64,000 nt of DNA from the NCBI GenBank assembly GCA_014529385.2, contig CM043963.1, forward strand, positions 80,429,412 to 80,493,411, in the 5' to 3' direction. The notes under the pieces were generated by a model. It was given only the letters and a program-made list of their open reading frames with translations, had not been told where the DNA came from and did no database searches. Positions 1-11,870 of this stretch are shown one piece after another. This DNA comes from Adiantum capillus-veneris. Lineage: Eukaryota > Streptophyta > Polypodiopsida > Polypodiales > Pteridaceae. The translations under genes and the position numbers were made by a program. Positions within the stretch are counted from its first letter, which is position 1, and the number at the start of each line of letters is the position of its first letter.

Positions 1-1280
1 AACACGCTGCTGGTAGTGTTGTAGCATGGTCCTGCAGTAAGTTGAGCGTTGCGGTACATTGTTGCTAGGGCTGAAAATGCTGATGTCTGAGCCTCAAGCA
101 GCTAATAAGCTGATGTAGAACCAACAGTGAGGATGTTTAAGGGGAATGCTGGTTGGAAGCTGATATTGCGGGTCCTGTGGACACTAACCTTTGTCATTGG
201 CTACTTCCACTTCTTCCTCGAATACCAGGAATGTCTGCAGAGGCCAGCATTGGTAGGATGAGCAACCGTGAAATCAGGGCATGACCAGCAAGAGGAACTC
301 AAAATTACTTCTTGGTTCGCTAACATATAAGAATTTGTTGATGCGCTCATTTACATGAGTGCGAAAATGGTTGCGCTATGCAAGAGAAGGTGGGGTGTGC
401 ATCAGATAGAGGCTCACAAAATGCCACGCTAGACTCTGAGCTGACTGAGGCTAGTGCTAGGCTGCGGCGAAAGCTTGTCGGTGGAATGTAGACGTAGTGT
501 GCACGTAGTAGTGTGCGTATAGTTGCATTCATGTTGCGAAAAATCCAAGCCAAGGAGGGCAAGAAAGCTTTGGGCTATTTTGGTCCGGCGTTAAGGTTCG
601 TTTGGTGGGCTGTTGTTGTAACCACTTTCACCTATATAGGACCGTTTAGGGCTGACTTTGGAAAGGTTGGCTGAGTCCACGGTACACTGAGAATTTGTTG
701 CGGGCAGGTGAGGTCTGCGAGGCTAAGACTAAATCTATGGCATTTAAGTGTTGGAAATTCAAAATGTTGGCGTGCTTGTTTGATTTGCCATCAGAATCTG
801 CAAACGCTAGGGTGGACCTCCAAACTGAAAACGCCAGGCTGACCTGCATTAAAAAAAAAAGCTAGGCTTGATTTGTAGCCAAAAAACGCTATCTGCTTCT
901 GTAGGTTGGAAATGCTAGGCTCCTTGCTGGTCTTGCTGAGAAGCAGCACTGCAAGTTGCTGGAACTTCTTCTGCCTTCTCTGCCAGAAAGTGCTAGTGCT
1001 AGGTTTCTTTTACGGTTACTTAGTAAATTTGCCCTACTTACTTTTCCAACAAAGGTCGCTATTGATAAATAAGTGAAAAATGTGTAAACTAGAAAAAACT
1101 GGCTTAATTTGAAGCATCGTTGATTCCAACATCTTGTTTTTCACAGCAAGAGCAACTGCTTCATGTTCTCAGCAATACTAGGCACTACTAGGCCTAGACT
1201 TTAACAACATGTTGAAGTTTGAGAAGCAGTGCTGTGTTGCGGAAATCACAATTGTTTACGAAGGTGAAACCTCTTCATAC
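1..1280. other. non-coding stretch with a recurring GCTAGG word
   Basis: No credible gene is seen. The short minus-strand frames at 347-562 and 646-849 have no family motif and no splice context. The word GCTAGG or a close variant recurs irregularly (around 448, 806, 862, 914 and 998; relatives near 1171-1195), suggesting a decayed simple repeat. Confidence 0.5.
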
Positions 1281-1635
1281 TGTTAGTTGAAACCAGGAAA
1301 AGTTGCAAAATGAAATGCTCAAGAAAGACACGGTGAATTATGTACTAAGCTGCAGAACTATCTTTTGCGTTCCTTATTCTATTGCTCTTTTGCTGTTAAC
1401 TTACATGTACACCATGGTTTTCTTATTATTGGAAACTTGGTATCACAGTTTGCTAACTGTTAGTTGAAACCAGGAAAACTTGCAAAATGAAATGCTCAAG
1501 AAAGACACGGTGAATTATGTACTAAGCTGTAGAACTGTCTTTTGCGTTCCTTATTCTATTGCTCTTTTGCTGTTAACTTACATGTACACCATGGTTTTCT
1601 TATTATTGGAAACTTGGTATCACAGGTTGCTAAAT
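1281..1635 (+). repeat. 177-bp tandem duplication
   Basis: The unit starting TGTTAGTTGAAACCAGG at 1281 recurs at 1458, giving a 177-bp period. The copies differ at only a few positions up to the shared TATCACAG...TGCTAA end near 1635, so the duplication is recent relative to the damaged genes nearby. No coding potential is seen in it. Confidence 0.9.
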
Positions 1636-2267
1636 TTTTTTCTTTGTTTGTAGAGGAAGGTAAAGAGAAAGATGCACCTTACATATTGGTGGAGCTATTT
1701 TGATTATGATGGCCACATTGAGCTGTGTAGAGGTAAGAAAAGAGAAAATAATTCCACGTTTTGAGTCATGCCACATAGAGATTTTTTGAGGGGTGAGGTT
1801 TCCAAAAGCAAGTTAGCTAAAAAACTCTTTTTGCCTGCAAGCATGCTAGTAAAGTAGTCACACACTTTTGAGCATGGTGTCTACATTTATTCCTTCCTCC
1901 AGAAGCTTTAGGAAATTACTTGTACAAATAATTTGTTGAGAATTGAATAGGCTACGTTCCATTGTTTCTTTCTCTTTGTTGTTGTAAACAGTTGAACTGA
2001 GGTACTCGTGGGGTTGCAGGCTCCATATGAGTACGTAAGAGTAGTACTTGGATGCAAAAAAAAAGGGTCAAGGTGCATGTCTGACACTGACAAAGTGTCA
2101 AACATACAGCACGTTGATCTTTCCTCAAGTTTTCGAGAAACAAGATGTAACTTATTAGTTTGTTTTATGTGCCGATAACGAGATGTGAGCTTATTGACCT
2201 TTTTATTCAAAATTAAAGTGCATTTGAAATAGAACTTTCAGTTGACAGTGCTTTATGTATGAATTGG

Positions 2268-2269
<2 letters not shown>

Positions 2270-2351
<82 letters not shown>
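2270..2351 (+). repeat. (CA)n microsatellite
   Basis: An uninterrupted CA/AC dinucleotide run of about 41 units between unique flanks. Confidence 0.98.
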
Positions 2352-2358
<7 letters not shown>

Positions 2359-4562
2359 AGTTTGAAATACTAGTTTAATGCGCAGCTATTAATGATGCTT
2401 GGCTTTTCTACTTGTTTTAGATATATACAAGCATGTCATATACTATTGCTCACAAAAATAGTTTGCATCATATAAATATTCCTCACTTTTTTTGTAGAAA
2501 GAATAGCCCAACAATATTATGTTACTCTTTAACTCAATCAAACAAAAAAAAAAGAAGCAGGCAAACATACAATAGCAACTTGTTCGCAAATGTGACTCAT
2601 ATTCCTCAATGAAAGAAACGTACATTGGATGGTGCTAGGGTACATGGAAAAGTAGTAGTCCTTTACTATACATGGCAAGCTTATATGCAAGTAATATTCT
2701 ACGTTAGCTTTGATACAAAGTATTCACAGAGAATATCCCTTTTGTAATGCTCAACGTGAATTTCCCCTATGACTAATTTTCTTCATATCCACCTTCCCTC
2801 TTTACATTCTCTACAGTCTTGCATGTCTACTACATTGTTGCAATGACATTCATCATATTGACCATGTCTCCTACAGTCTACATCACTGCCTTTTTTGTAT
2901 GATCTTCACATTAGTCAAAGCAGGTGTCTGCAACACCTTGCTCCATTATGAAATTTCACTATTGAGCAATGCAAAAAATGGCTCTGACTTACAGCAACAT
3001 TTAAATTCTCTATCATGTTACCAAAAAATAAAAATACATTAGAAAAAAGGCATATTTTAATCGGGGGGAAACAAAACCCAACTTTTTCGCTCATAAATTA
3101 AAGCACCGACGAATGATTACAACCTTTCATAGAGGAAAATTTTAGAACTCAGAAACATATATTTGGTCCTTGATGTCTTTTGGGCTAATAACAACTAGAA
3201 ATTTAGTCCTATATTTATATATTGGTATACATGGATAACATTAGGTAGCAAAACTAAGTTGGTGTTAGAGGAGATTCCTAGGTACTAAAATTATCTGAAC
3301 CACATTACCTGCAAAAGACATATGTCCTTGATAAGCCTCCTAGTGCTAGATTTACCTTCTTTGCCTGTGTAGGAATCCTGATGCAGTCAAAAGATAAAAT
3401 ACTCAAGCTTGATTGAAAATGAACAAGCATACTTCACCAAACTTGTCCAATTAACTCAAAATGTTGGCCATCGACAATATTCTCCAGCAAACCATACACC
3501 CTGTAAAACCAGCCTTTAGGTTGATTGGTGACTTCCTTGATGTCGACATTGTCGCCATATTATTTTGGCCTGCCTCGATTATTCAGCACAGTATACTTGG
3601 GTATGGGAGCCACCTAGGCTTGTATGCAGGCCCCTTTCTGTTTTGTCCCTATTTCCCATTGTGCAAAAGCAGCTATCGAAATGATATAGATCTTGAAAAA
3701 AGAGCTAATTATTGTTTGAGGTTCAGGCTATGAACAACACATTTACCTCCCGAACTTGCTTGCCCGCATCAGCACCTCGATTAATAGAGCTTGCTTCATG
3801 GTGTACCTTGAGGTCGAATCGTTTCTGTATGTTCAACCTTCTGGTTGCTAGAATTCTTCTAATTACAAACATACCACAGAGAAGCGTAAGGAGGCCATGC
3901 GGTATGTAGAGTCATGCAAATAATATCATTGCTTTTTCAAAATGAGAATTATGTCATGAATGTATTCCTTATAGGTTGAAAAATTCATCAAGCACAAAAC
4001 ACAAGCACTGATTCAAGCAATAGACAGCTTACTAGAGCTAACAATACACCGCACTATGTAGCTACCAGATGCCTCTTTAGTCTTTTAAACTCCCTTTCCG
4101 AAATCCATATAAGCAAAGCAGGATCTCTAATGGAGTCCCTCGAACCTTTACGTGAGGAACCTAGTAACTGCTAAGAAGGGCTTTACTCGATGCCCATTTC
4201 TCAAAAAAAACATTTAATTCAATTCTTAGTTAATGACAACCACCTAATAAAAGGTCTATACCTGAGTGACAGTTACATAAAAAATGCCACTAGACTTTGT
4301 GAAAACACTTTCATATATACAAAGCACTGCTAGAGCAAGTGGCTACATCTCTTCTTTATTTTAAGACTTAGATTCTAAGTAGATGCCTGTAAGTGCATAA
4401 ACCTTTTAGACGAACATGTAGAAGGATATAAAACACATGAACGACATTCAGTTTCTGCAGCATTGGGTATATTTTGTGGCTAAATTTGTTATAAAGTTTT
4501 GATGTTGTATCAACCTTTTCAACCAATGGACTAGACTCAGTGATATGTAAAATTCATTTCAG
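2352..4562. other. AT-rich stretch without a confident gene
   Basis: No recognised family. One plus-strand frame at 3461-3733 (90 codons) has a non-repetitive, partly hydrophobic composition and could be a small exon, but I see no homologue or splice sites that support it. The stretch ends at a good plant acceptor (ATTCATTTCAG, AG at 4561-4562) that opens the kinase exon. Confidence 0.4.
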
Positions 4563-5923
4563 AATAGGAACACAGATAGAGGAGCCCATCTTGAGAAACA
4601 TGAGCGCCACTTGCTTATTGCAACAATGCTCCGTTTCTTGCTGCAACTAACAAAAGAAGACTTGTGCCAACTATCCGATCCAGGCCAAAAAGACCTCAAA
4701 CTAGTTACTGACCGGGTTGTACCCTTGGTCTGGGGTATTCTCCAAAATCCATGTCCGCGTTTGCAGTTTGAGGCTCACCTAGTCAACAACAAAACCATAC
4801 GAAATGAGTGTGTGAAGGCGCTAGGTGAAATGAGATGCTCAATCAATCTACTTGAAAAGACTTTTACAGAAAGAGAAGACATTTCCGAGAAAATATTGTT
4901 GATTGAGGAGCTATACGACGCTCATCAACACAGGCGGAACATAATACATAGACATAGTAAAAGTACAGATGCAGCGACAAGCAGCCAAGTCCGACAACTA
5001 CTTCTGAGTAATCAATTTAGAGCTGGTGCGTCTCCTCTCTTCCAGTTAGAGCGTTCACAAATAGTGTTCTTGCCAAATGCCTGCCTTGGAGCTGTTTTTT
5101 TTGGAACTGTAGCAAAGTGTCAGGTGTTGGATAGAAACTTTTCGTAGAAAAAGTACGCAGCTAAGATTGTCCATTTAAGTAGAGCCAACCAGACATTGGA
5201 TGGTCATGCAACATTAGAAGCAACTCAGCTCCCAGTTGCTCATCGAGGAATTATAAGTGCAGTGGGGCTATGTCGACATGCAGCACAACCAATTATAATT
5301 TTTCCTTTTTGGAATGGGGGTAGTTTAGAAGGGTGGCTATGGGTAGCCAACGCTAATAAAAAACAACCTCCTCCACAAGACTTACCACATGTTGTGGAGG
5401 ACATGTGCAGTCTAGATCGTATTCGAAGGAATGTATTTCACATCATTTCATCCTTGCTCCGAACTATAGACTTCATTCACTCAAGAAATATTCTGCATAA
5501 CAATCTTGAGCCTGGAAATATACTACTCCACTTTCCGAAGGACACAGACACTGTGTAGCAGGCATTAGGGGCTGGAGCAGTTCGACAAGAGCTAGTGATT
5601 CTTTGTACATACCACGCCTTGCAGATTACAAGTATGCGTCTACAGCAACATGCCCAAAAAAACAAACAATTACACCCTCCACCAGTCACGACATATATTC
5701 TATTAACTACATTATCAACAAGTTGTTGAAACTTGTGAAGATAGAGGAAAACCACATAGATAATCCATTAGAGACACACATTAGCCGTTGGATTTGGAAA
5801 GGCATGTCTCCTGATCCAGACGAAAGGCCTCCTGCGTATGATCTAATGAATGCAACAGCAGGAAGTCAACATTTTGGGGTGGAATTGAATAGAGATGCAG
5901 GATTGAGGCCTTGGAATGAGTGA
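4563..5923 (+). pseudogene. protein-kinase-like gene, decayed (kinase 1)
   Basis: A protein-kinase fold is recognisable. A helical N-terminal region (about 4563-5040) leads into a glycine-loop-like segment (LGAVFFGTVAKC) and the ATP-lysine strand (KKYAAKIVHL). A hinge segment (IIFPFWNGGSLEGW), a catalytic-loop relic (LHNNLEPGNILL) and C-lobe motifs (DIYSINYIINKLL; SPDPDERPPAYDL) follow. An in-frame TAG at 5145-5147 falls between glycine loop and lysine strand, a TAG at 5556-5558 follows the catalytic loop, and the C-lobe continues in another frame from about 5603. HRD has become HNN and the DFG position reads ADY, so catalytic Asp residues are missing even apart from the breaks. The frame opens straight after an acceptor at 4561-4562, so an upstream exon is likely but unseen. 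It resembles kinase 2 inside hAT element A. An unrecognised intron near 5560-5600 could explain part of the break. Confidence 0.75.
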
Positions 5924-6107
5924 TGTATATACTTTCTATTTTTCGATCCATGGACTCTAGATATTAGTAGTTTGTTAAAAAAAAAGCTTTTTGCGTCAAT
6001 GTTGTACATAATTACCTTCAGCTACTTGACATAAGATCTTTTATGTAGTGTAAATCAAGTCAATAAGGTTATAAAAAATTGTGGCTTAAGTCGGAAAATG
6101 GAGTGTG

Positions 6108-6110
<3 letters not shown>

Positions 6111-6149
<39 letters not shown>
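6111..6149 (+). repeat. (TG)n microsatellite
   Basis: Pure TG dinucleotide run. Confidence 0.95.
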
Positions 6150-6150
<1 letters not shown>

Positions 6151-6455
6151 TTTGTGCTGCACAAAGACATATATGCACATATTTAGTCTAAATTTCCATT
6201 TGGAAACACATGTTGACATCGTGCTATTTGGTTCAATTTTCAATGTTCATCGAGATCTCCTTGCGATACAATCAAACATGCTCCGGCATAATAAGTTTAA
6301 ACTCCCATTTGGCAACATGTACTGAACTCATACTAGCTGAGTCAAATTCCAATGTTTAGAGGAATTCTTTTTGTCGTCCTCAGAATTTCCTTCTTGTTTT
6401 ATTTCTTCGACATTCAAAAGATCTTCAAAGGCTTTTCAAAATTTTCTTGCCATTA

Positions 6456-6569
<114 letters not shown>

Positions 6570-6788
6570 ACCTTACCTTACAAAGTATAGAGGAAACCCT
6601 TACCTTACAAAGCTTCTGCAATAAACATCTTTACATGATTTAGAAAGGGCACACTGCTGTAATATGGTCAATTGCTAGTGTTTTGTTAATCAAGAGCAAG
6701 GATTTTAATTACGCGATGGCGCATTTTGTTAAATGTTAATTATTGTTGTTATTATCACTATTTTTTTCATGTTAATAACATATATAAT

Positions 6789-6985
6789 GTCATGACCTAC
6801 GAAAACCGGTAGAAAACGTAGAACCAGCGGGACAACCAACTATCCCGGCAGGCCCGGCGGGTTTAATATGAAACCCGACGGGCCCGGCGGGACAAGCAAG
6901 AATCCCATCGGGGCCGTCGTGTACCCCCTCCATATTTGGCGGCTCTATATAACCCTTTTATAGACATCACATCACTTCACATCAC
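6789..6985 (+). promoter_or_regulatory. left-end GC motifs and inward TATA promoter of element A
   Basis: GGCCCGGCGGG-like motifs (6847-6890) are followed by CTCTATATAACCC, a TATA box at about 6944-6953, which points at the transposase. The same block is present in copy B at about 58497-58640 on the opposite strand, where the box reads CTATAGAAC. A start site 25-35 bp downstream is inferred only. Confidence 0.6.
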
Positions 6986-7079
6986 ATCACCTCGTCCTCT
7001 AAATTTGGTCATCCTTTAAAAAAACTAAAGGTAAAAAAATCAATAGTCTTTAAAAAAACTTAAAACTTAATGTAACTCT

Positions 7080-7840
7080 GATCATGGATCATTAGTTCTT
7101 TTTTAGACTGAACTGATTCTTGAAAGGAGGTAGAAAGGTGAATCTTTGGGTCGGTATCTCTACATTTGGGATGGACTGATCTCATGTTTGGTTCACCGTT
7201 ATATTTGCTAAATTGATTGCTATATTGATTAGAACTTCTATCATGGGTCATTAGTTCTTTTTTGGACTGAACTGATTCTTGAAAAGAGATAGAAAGGTGA
7301 ATCTTTGGGTCGATATCTCTACTTTTGGGATGGACTGATCACATGTTTGATTCATCGCCGCTGTATTTGGTTGCTATTCCGATTAGAGCTCCAATCATGG
7401 GTCATTAGTTCTTTTTTGGGCTGGACTGATTCATGAAAGGAGGTAGAAAGGTGAATCTTTGGGTCGATATCTCTACTTTTTGGATGGACTGATCACATGT
7501 TTGATTCACCGCTGTATTTGCTTGCTATTCCGATTAGAGCTCCAATCATGGGTCATTAGTTCTTTTTTGGACTGGACTGATTCATGAAAGGAGGTAGGAA
7601 GGTGAATCTTTGGGTCGATATCTCTACTTTTGGGATGGACTGATCACATGTTTGATTCACCACTGTATTTGCTTGCTATTTCGATTAGAGCTCCAATCAT
7701 TGGTCATTAGTTCTTTTTGGACTAGACTGATTCATGAAAGGAGGTAGGAAGGTGAATCTTTGGGTCGATATCTCTACTTTTGGGATGGACTGATCACATA
7801 TTTGATTCACCGTTGTATTTGCTTGCTCATGTTTGAGTAG
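7080..7840 (+). repeat. left subterminal tandem array, about 5 x 151-159 bp
   Basis: The phrase TCATTAGTTCTTTTT recurs from 7091, 7250, 7404, 7555 and 7706, giving spacings of 159, 154, 151 and 151 bp. Each unit also has GAATCTTTGGGTCGATATC and GGATGGACTGATCACATG. All five units are kept in copy B (about 57620-58385), so they are an integral part of the family. They lie between promoter and transposase start, so they are probably leader or intron sequence and may bind transposase. Confidence 0.92.
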
Positions 7841-7982
7841 ATTGAGGTTTATTCCCTTCAGGCTTCACTACTACGCTTGTGTGTGATATTGATTATAACA
7901 CTAATGTTTGGTTTTAATAATACTTGAAAGAAGAGATAGCATACTGAGCTATGTTTATTGGTATTGCAGGCATCCAATAAGT

Positions 7983-10284
7983 ATGTCTTCCACCGAGAAT
8001 GTGAGCGGTGTTGTTGGTGTGACAAGCCTGGCTTCCTTGAGGAGACCTCCTACCTCGATGCCAGGTCCTGCTTCGCAGGGCACCACTTCGCAGGGCAAGC
8101 GAAAGGCAGGTGGAAAAAGTCCAGGACTCGAGTGGAATTTTGCCACAAATTTAAATAAGTATCAAGATTGGAAATGTAACTTTTGTGGTGAAGAGAAATC
8201 TGGAGGAGCACCAAGAATAAGAGATCATTTGCTAGGTGGCAATAGCAGAATCCAAGGAGGAAAGTGCAAGGGCTTAGGTGCAAAAGAAGCAGCTATGCGC
8301 TTAAAAGCTTTAATTGGTAAGCTAATTTCCACGAGAAAAAGATCAAAACTCTCTACTTTCGACCATCACACCCCGGTATCAATAAGATCAAACCAGGACG
8401 AAACCAGGACGAGGGATCATTGGGTGTAATGCCCACCAATGGAAGCACTCAAAGCAGGGAACCAACTTCTCATATCGATGGAACTACACCTCCAAACCAT
8501 GGATCTCCTGACTTTCAGGTAGGATCGTCAAAAAGTAGACAGGTTAGCTTACAGACGAGCTTCAAAACGCTTGCCTTAGAAGAAGCACAACTTGCACTAG
8601 CTAAAGCTGTCTATTTCACTAGGGGATCATTGTCCATTGTCACCCGTGATGCATGGAAGTCAGCTTGGAAACGCATTGGGGAGTATGGTGCTGGATTTAC
8701 CCCTCCAACATATCACCATATGAGAAACCAACTGTTGGATAAATGTTACACAAGCACACAACAGGATATTCAAAGGGTAATATTAAATGCAACAGAACAA
8801 TCTGGATACACCATAGTTAGTGATGGTTGGTCCAACGTTCAAAGGCGGCCATTGATCAACATCATGCTTGTATGTCCTTGTGGTGAATTTTTTATCAAAG
8901 ATGTGGATGGCTCTGGTCAAATAAAGTCTGACAGTTTTATAGCTGACATCAATGGTGACGCAGTTGAGGAACTTGGAAAAGAAAATGTTGTCCAAGTAAT
9001 CATGGACAATGCCAAAAATTGCAGGGCTGCAGGTAGGATACTTGAAAGTCGCTTCTCTCACCTATATAGTGCTGGTTGCAGTACACACAGCTTGAACTTG
9101 GTATTGTAAGATTGGTACAAGAGTAATGACGTAGAGTGGTTCAAATGGATAGTAGACAATGCTCGCTTAATAATCAAGTTTGTTTTGAAGCGTCAGTGGG
9201 TTCTTGACATGTACCGTCAGAGGATGTCTACTATGTTAAAATTGCCATGCGAAACTAGATTTTGCACTAACTACTATACGATAGAATCACTAATAAAAAA
9301 TAAGAATGCTGTGATGGAGACATTTGTTTGTGCCACTTTTTCAGAATGGGAGGCCGATCAAAGGGAGAAGATAAAAAGAAAAATAGGGGTGATAAGAGAT
9401 CTACTACCTGATCGCCACTTCTGGGATGATGTGGCGGATGTGCAAAATGTCATGAAGCCAATTATGCTCGCATTACGCCAACTGGATTCTGCCTTGCCTT
9501 ACATAGGTAAGGTGTGGATGGCTTGGTGGAGTGTTCAAGAAAGCCTTGCAAATCCAGAGGAGCCCCAGGAGCCAATTGTGAAGCCTTGGAAGACACCATT
9601 CAAAAGAGGAGAGAAATTCTGAGAAAGTATGTGCATGGTCGATGGGTTGGAGCACATAGTCCACTACACAGCATAGCTTTCTTATTGGATCCAGAGTATT
9701 GGGCAATGGAAATAGACAAACTTGATGAGGAGGTGTTGGAAGACTTTTATGATATGATAGGCAGGTTTTATGCTGATCCTAATGAGCATGTATCAGCTGT
9801 TACTGATCTTACGAAGTTTAAACTTAAAGAGGGTAAGTTTGGTACAGAATTTGTGCAGAAACTTGCCATGGAGCAACCAGCGTGGAAGTGGTGGATGATG
9901 AATGGCGGTAGTGCACCCACCCTTAAATGCCTAGCTATTAGAATCCTAGCCCAATGTGCATCCAATTCAAGTTCTGCGAGAAACTGGAGTACATATAAAT
10001 ATGTACATTCCACCATCAGAAACCGCCTTCTAAATTCAAGAGATGAAAATTTGGTGTATATGTACTGCAACCATCGGCTATTGGCAAGAGTGCAAGCTGA
10101 GAACTACAAAGAGGAGATGCCGCGCTGGACTTATGATGTAACCAATGATGAGGTGGATGAAGACAGTGAGCTGCAAGGGGAATCTCATGAAGTAGAAACT
10201 ACATGTACTTTAGAAGAGATTGAAGAGAATTTGGAAATTGAACCAACTTTGACCCGTCGCAGCAAGCGACGGTGGTTTAATTAA
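7983..10284 (+). pseudogene. hAT transposase, three lesions
   Basis: The enzyme would cut and paste element ends. The start ATG at 7983 lies 14 bp after an acceptor-like GGTATTGCAG. Domains in order: BED-type Zn finger (C65, C68, H82, C95 of the first frame), DUF659-like catalytic core with IVSDGW (first Asp), VIMDNAKNC (second Asp) and the CSTHSLNLVL helix, a linker with ETRF, and the hAT dimerisation region (PAWKWWMMNGG, LKCLAIRILAQ, NRLLNSRDENLVYMY). Lesions: (1) an 11-bp tandem duplication, 8390-8400 = 8401-8411, shifts the frame between finger and core; (2) TAA at 9107-9109 just after CSTHSLNLVL; (3) a frameshift near 9530-9590 before the dimerisation region. The C-terminus is acidic then basic (RRSKRRW). 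Without the lesions the product would be about 760 residues, normal for plant hAT. Confidence 0.92.
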
Positions 10285-10555
10285 TAGATTATCAAATCCA
10301 TTGAGTGACTTCTGTTTAAGTTCAGAAACTGTTTATCTTATAAGCTTTTTTTTATATTTAGTTTAAGGTTTAGACATTTGCTTAATAATAAACGAAGCCC
10401 TTAAAAACCTTTACAATGCCACAAATCACTATTAAAGCTTCATAATATACAAAGCCCTAAAAAATCTTTGCATTATCACATATCATAATTGAAGCTGAAG
10501 TGAAGAAAATTCACAATTCACTAATAAATTCTCACAAGACAATGAGTAAATGTTT

Positions 10556-11518
10556 TCAAATGTTACAAAAACTATCCAAGTGATGTGAAATATTTGTGAG
10601 AATATCTTCATTCTCCCGTTCACGCTGACCTTTAAGGTTATTATAGTCTTCATACATTTTGAACATTGCATATAGCTTTTTGGATATCTCATACTCACAT
10701 ATAGCACAATGAAAGCTATTCATCATGCTTTGCATCAAGTATGATATATGGTACATATGTCCACATGGCAAGCTGAAGTGACCACACCACTCATGAAAGA
10801 ATGATCTACATATGGGGCAAGGACCATCGTGCTCACTAGAAGCTAGAGGGGCCTCAATAGATATTGGGTGCTCAATCAATGTGGCAGCATTTTGTTTTTT
10901 TATAGTCGCCTCTAACTCTTTTACGTGGCGAGATAGCACCTTCACCTCCCTTTGCAAGTCTCTATTTAGGGTTGCTTCTGCATGAGAGCCTTGTGTAGCT
11001 TGCCTGAGTTGAGGTTGAAGCTCCTCCTTAACTTGGTGCACTTCCATTGATGCACCTTCTAGTGCCAATGACATCTCTTGCCGTGTGACGGTGATTGCAC
11101 TGTTGCGAATGTCCTCAATCGTCATATGAGGTGTCCTTGAAATGAAGTCCACTGCTTCACCCAAGACATAATGCATGTATAACATCTTGGAAAACCACAA
11201 TGGACAATCCATATGATGCATAGGATGACCCATAACATCGAGATATATGTTCTCTCCATTGTCTCGTATCTCTGCATTAATGCATTGTGATAGCTTGAGT
11301 CGGCCTTTCTTGATGTTGTCATATGCAACGCCTGGCCATATGGATTTGACCATTTCTCGATCAATCCTAGAGTTCACCTCTTTCCATTGTGTACCCACTG
11401 GGTTGGCCCACTGGGAGCAATGAGCTGCAATTTGAGCAGTGTCATTCACTCCACCGCCTTGACACATGGATCTGAGACGCTCAAAAGCGTGCTTAGCCCT
11501 TTGATTATCATTATCCAT
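10556..11518 (-). CDS. RING-type zinc-finger, coiled-coil protein (transposon cargo)
   Basis: Uninterrupted 320-codon frame, the only intact long gene in element A. I start it at the ATG at 11518, three bases after an acceptor-like TTTAATCAG. The N-terminal half is unrecognised (WANPVGTQW, WPGVAYDNIKKGRL, DVMGHPMHHMDCPLWF). Residues about 160-215 form a heptad-rich coiled coil. The C-terminus is RING-H2-like: C234-x2-C237, C252-G-H254-x2-H257, C271-x2-C274. The ligand expected three residues after H257 is Tyr260 instead of Cys (PCGHMYHISYL). RING proteins are usually E3 ubiquitin ligases, but the missing ligand makes activity uncertain. It lies downstream of kinase 2 on the same strand, probably under the right-end promoter, and converges on the transposase with 271 bp between stops. 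Whether it is a host capture or an old element gene (compare the accessory gene of MuDR) cannot be told from sequence alone. Confidence 0.75.
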   Translation of the reverse strand: MDNDNQRAKHAFERLRSMCQGGGVNDTAQIAAHCSQWANPVGTQWKEVNSRIDREMVKSIWPGVAYDNIKKGRLKLSQCINAEIRDNGENIYLDVMGHPMHHMDCPLWFSKMLYMHYVLGEAVDFISRTPHMTIEDIRNSAITVTRQEMSLALEGASMEVHQVKEELQPQLRQATQGSHAEATLNRDLQREVKVLSRHVKELEATIKKQNAATLIEHPISIEAPLASSEHDGPCPICRSFFHEWCGHFSLPCGHMYHISYLMQSMMNSFHCAICEYEISKKLYAMFKMYEDYNNLKGQRERENEDILTNISHHLDSFCNI

Positions 11519-11566
11519 ATCCTGATTAAACACTATACTTCAGTTACGGCATACAAACTTAATGAT

Positions 11567-11710
11567 AATCAATTGCTATAAGAGTAACCACCATTTTACG
11601 ACAATCAATTGATAGAAGAGTAACCACCATCTTACGACAATCAATTAATATAAGAATAACCACCATCTTACGACAATCAATTGATATAAGAGTAACCACC
11701 ATTTTTAAAA
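11567..11710 (+). repeat. 36-bp tandem repeat, about 4 copies
   Basis: AATCAATTGATAGAAGAGTA plus a 16-bp tail, ACCACCATCTTACGAC in most copies, repeats with a 36-bp period between the kinase and RING genes. It is probably within an intron or spacer of the minus-strand unit. Confidence 0.9.
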
Positions 11711-11870
11711 ACAATGAATGACAATCAGTGATTCCACGTGGCTTATTGCTTGAAACTTAAGAGAAAAAACAAAACTCATAGAAAATTTGTTGTCTATTGA
11801 GATATAACAAAGTGTTTTTATTACTCATACATCATCCATGGCGCATAAAACCCAAATTTTAAAAGTGCTT

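Noticed and set aside
3461-3733. 90-codon frame as a gene
   Set aside because: No family motif, no splice sites with a partner exon and no repeat of it elsewhere; left as a possible relic exon only.
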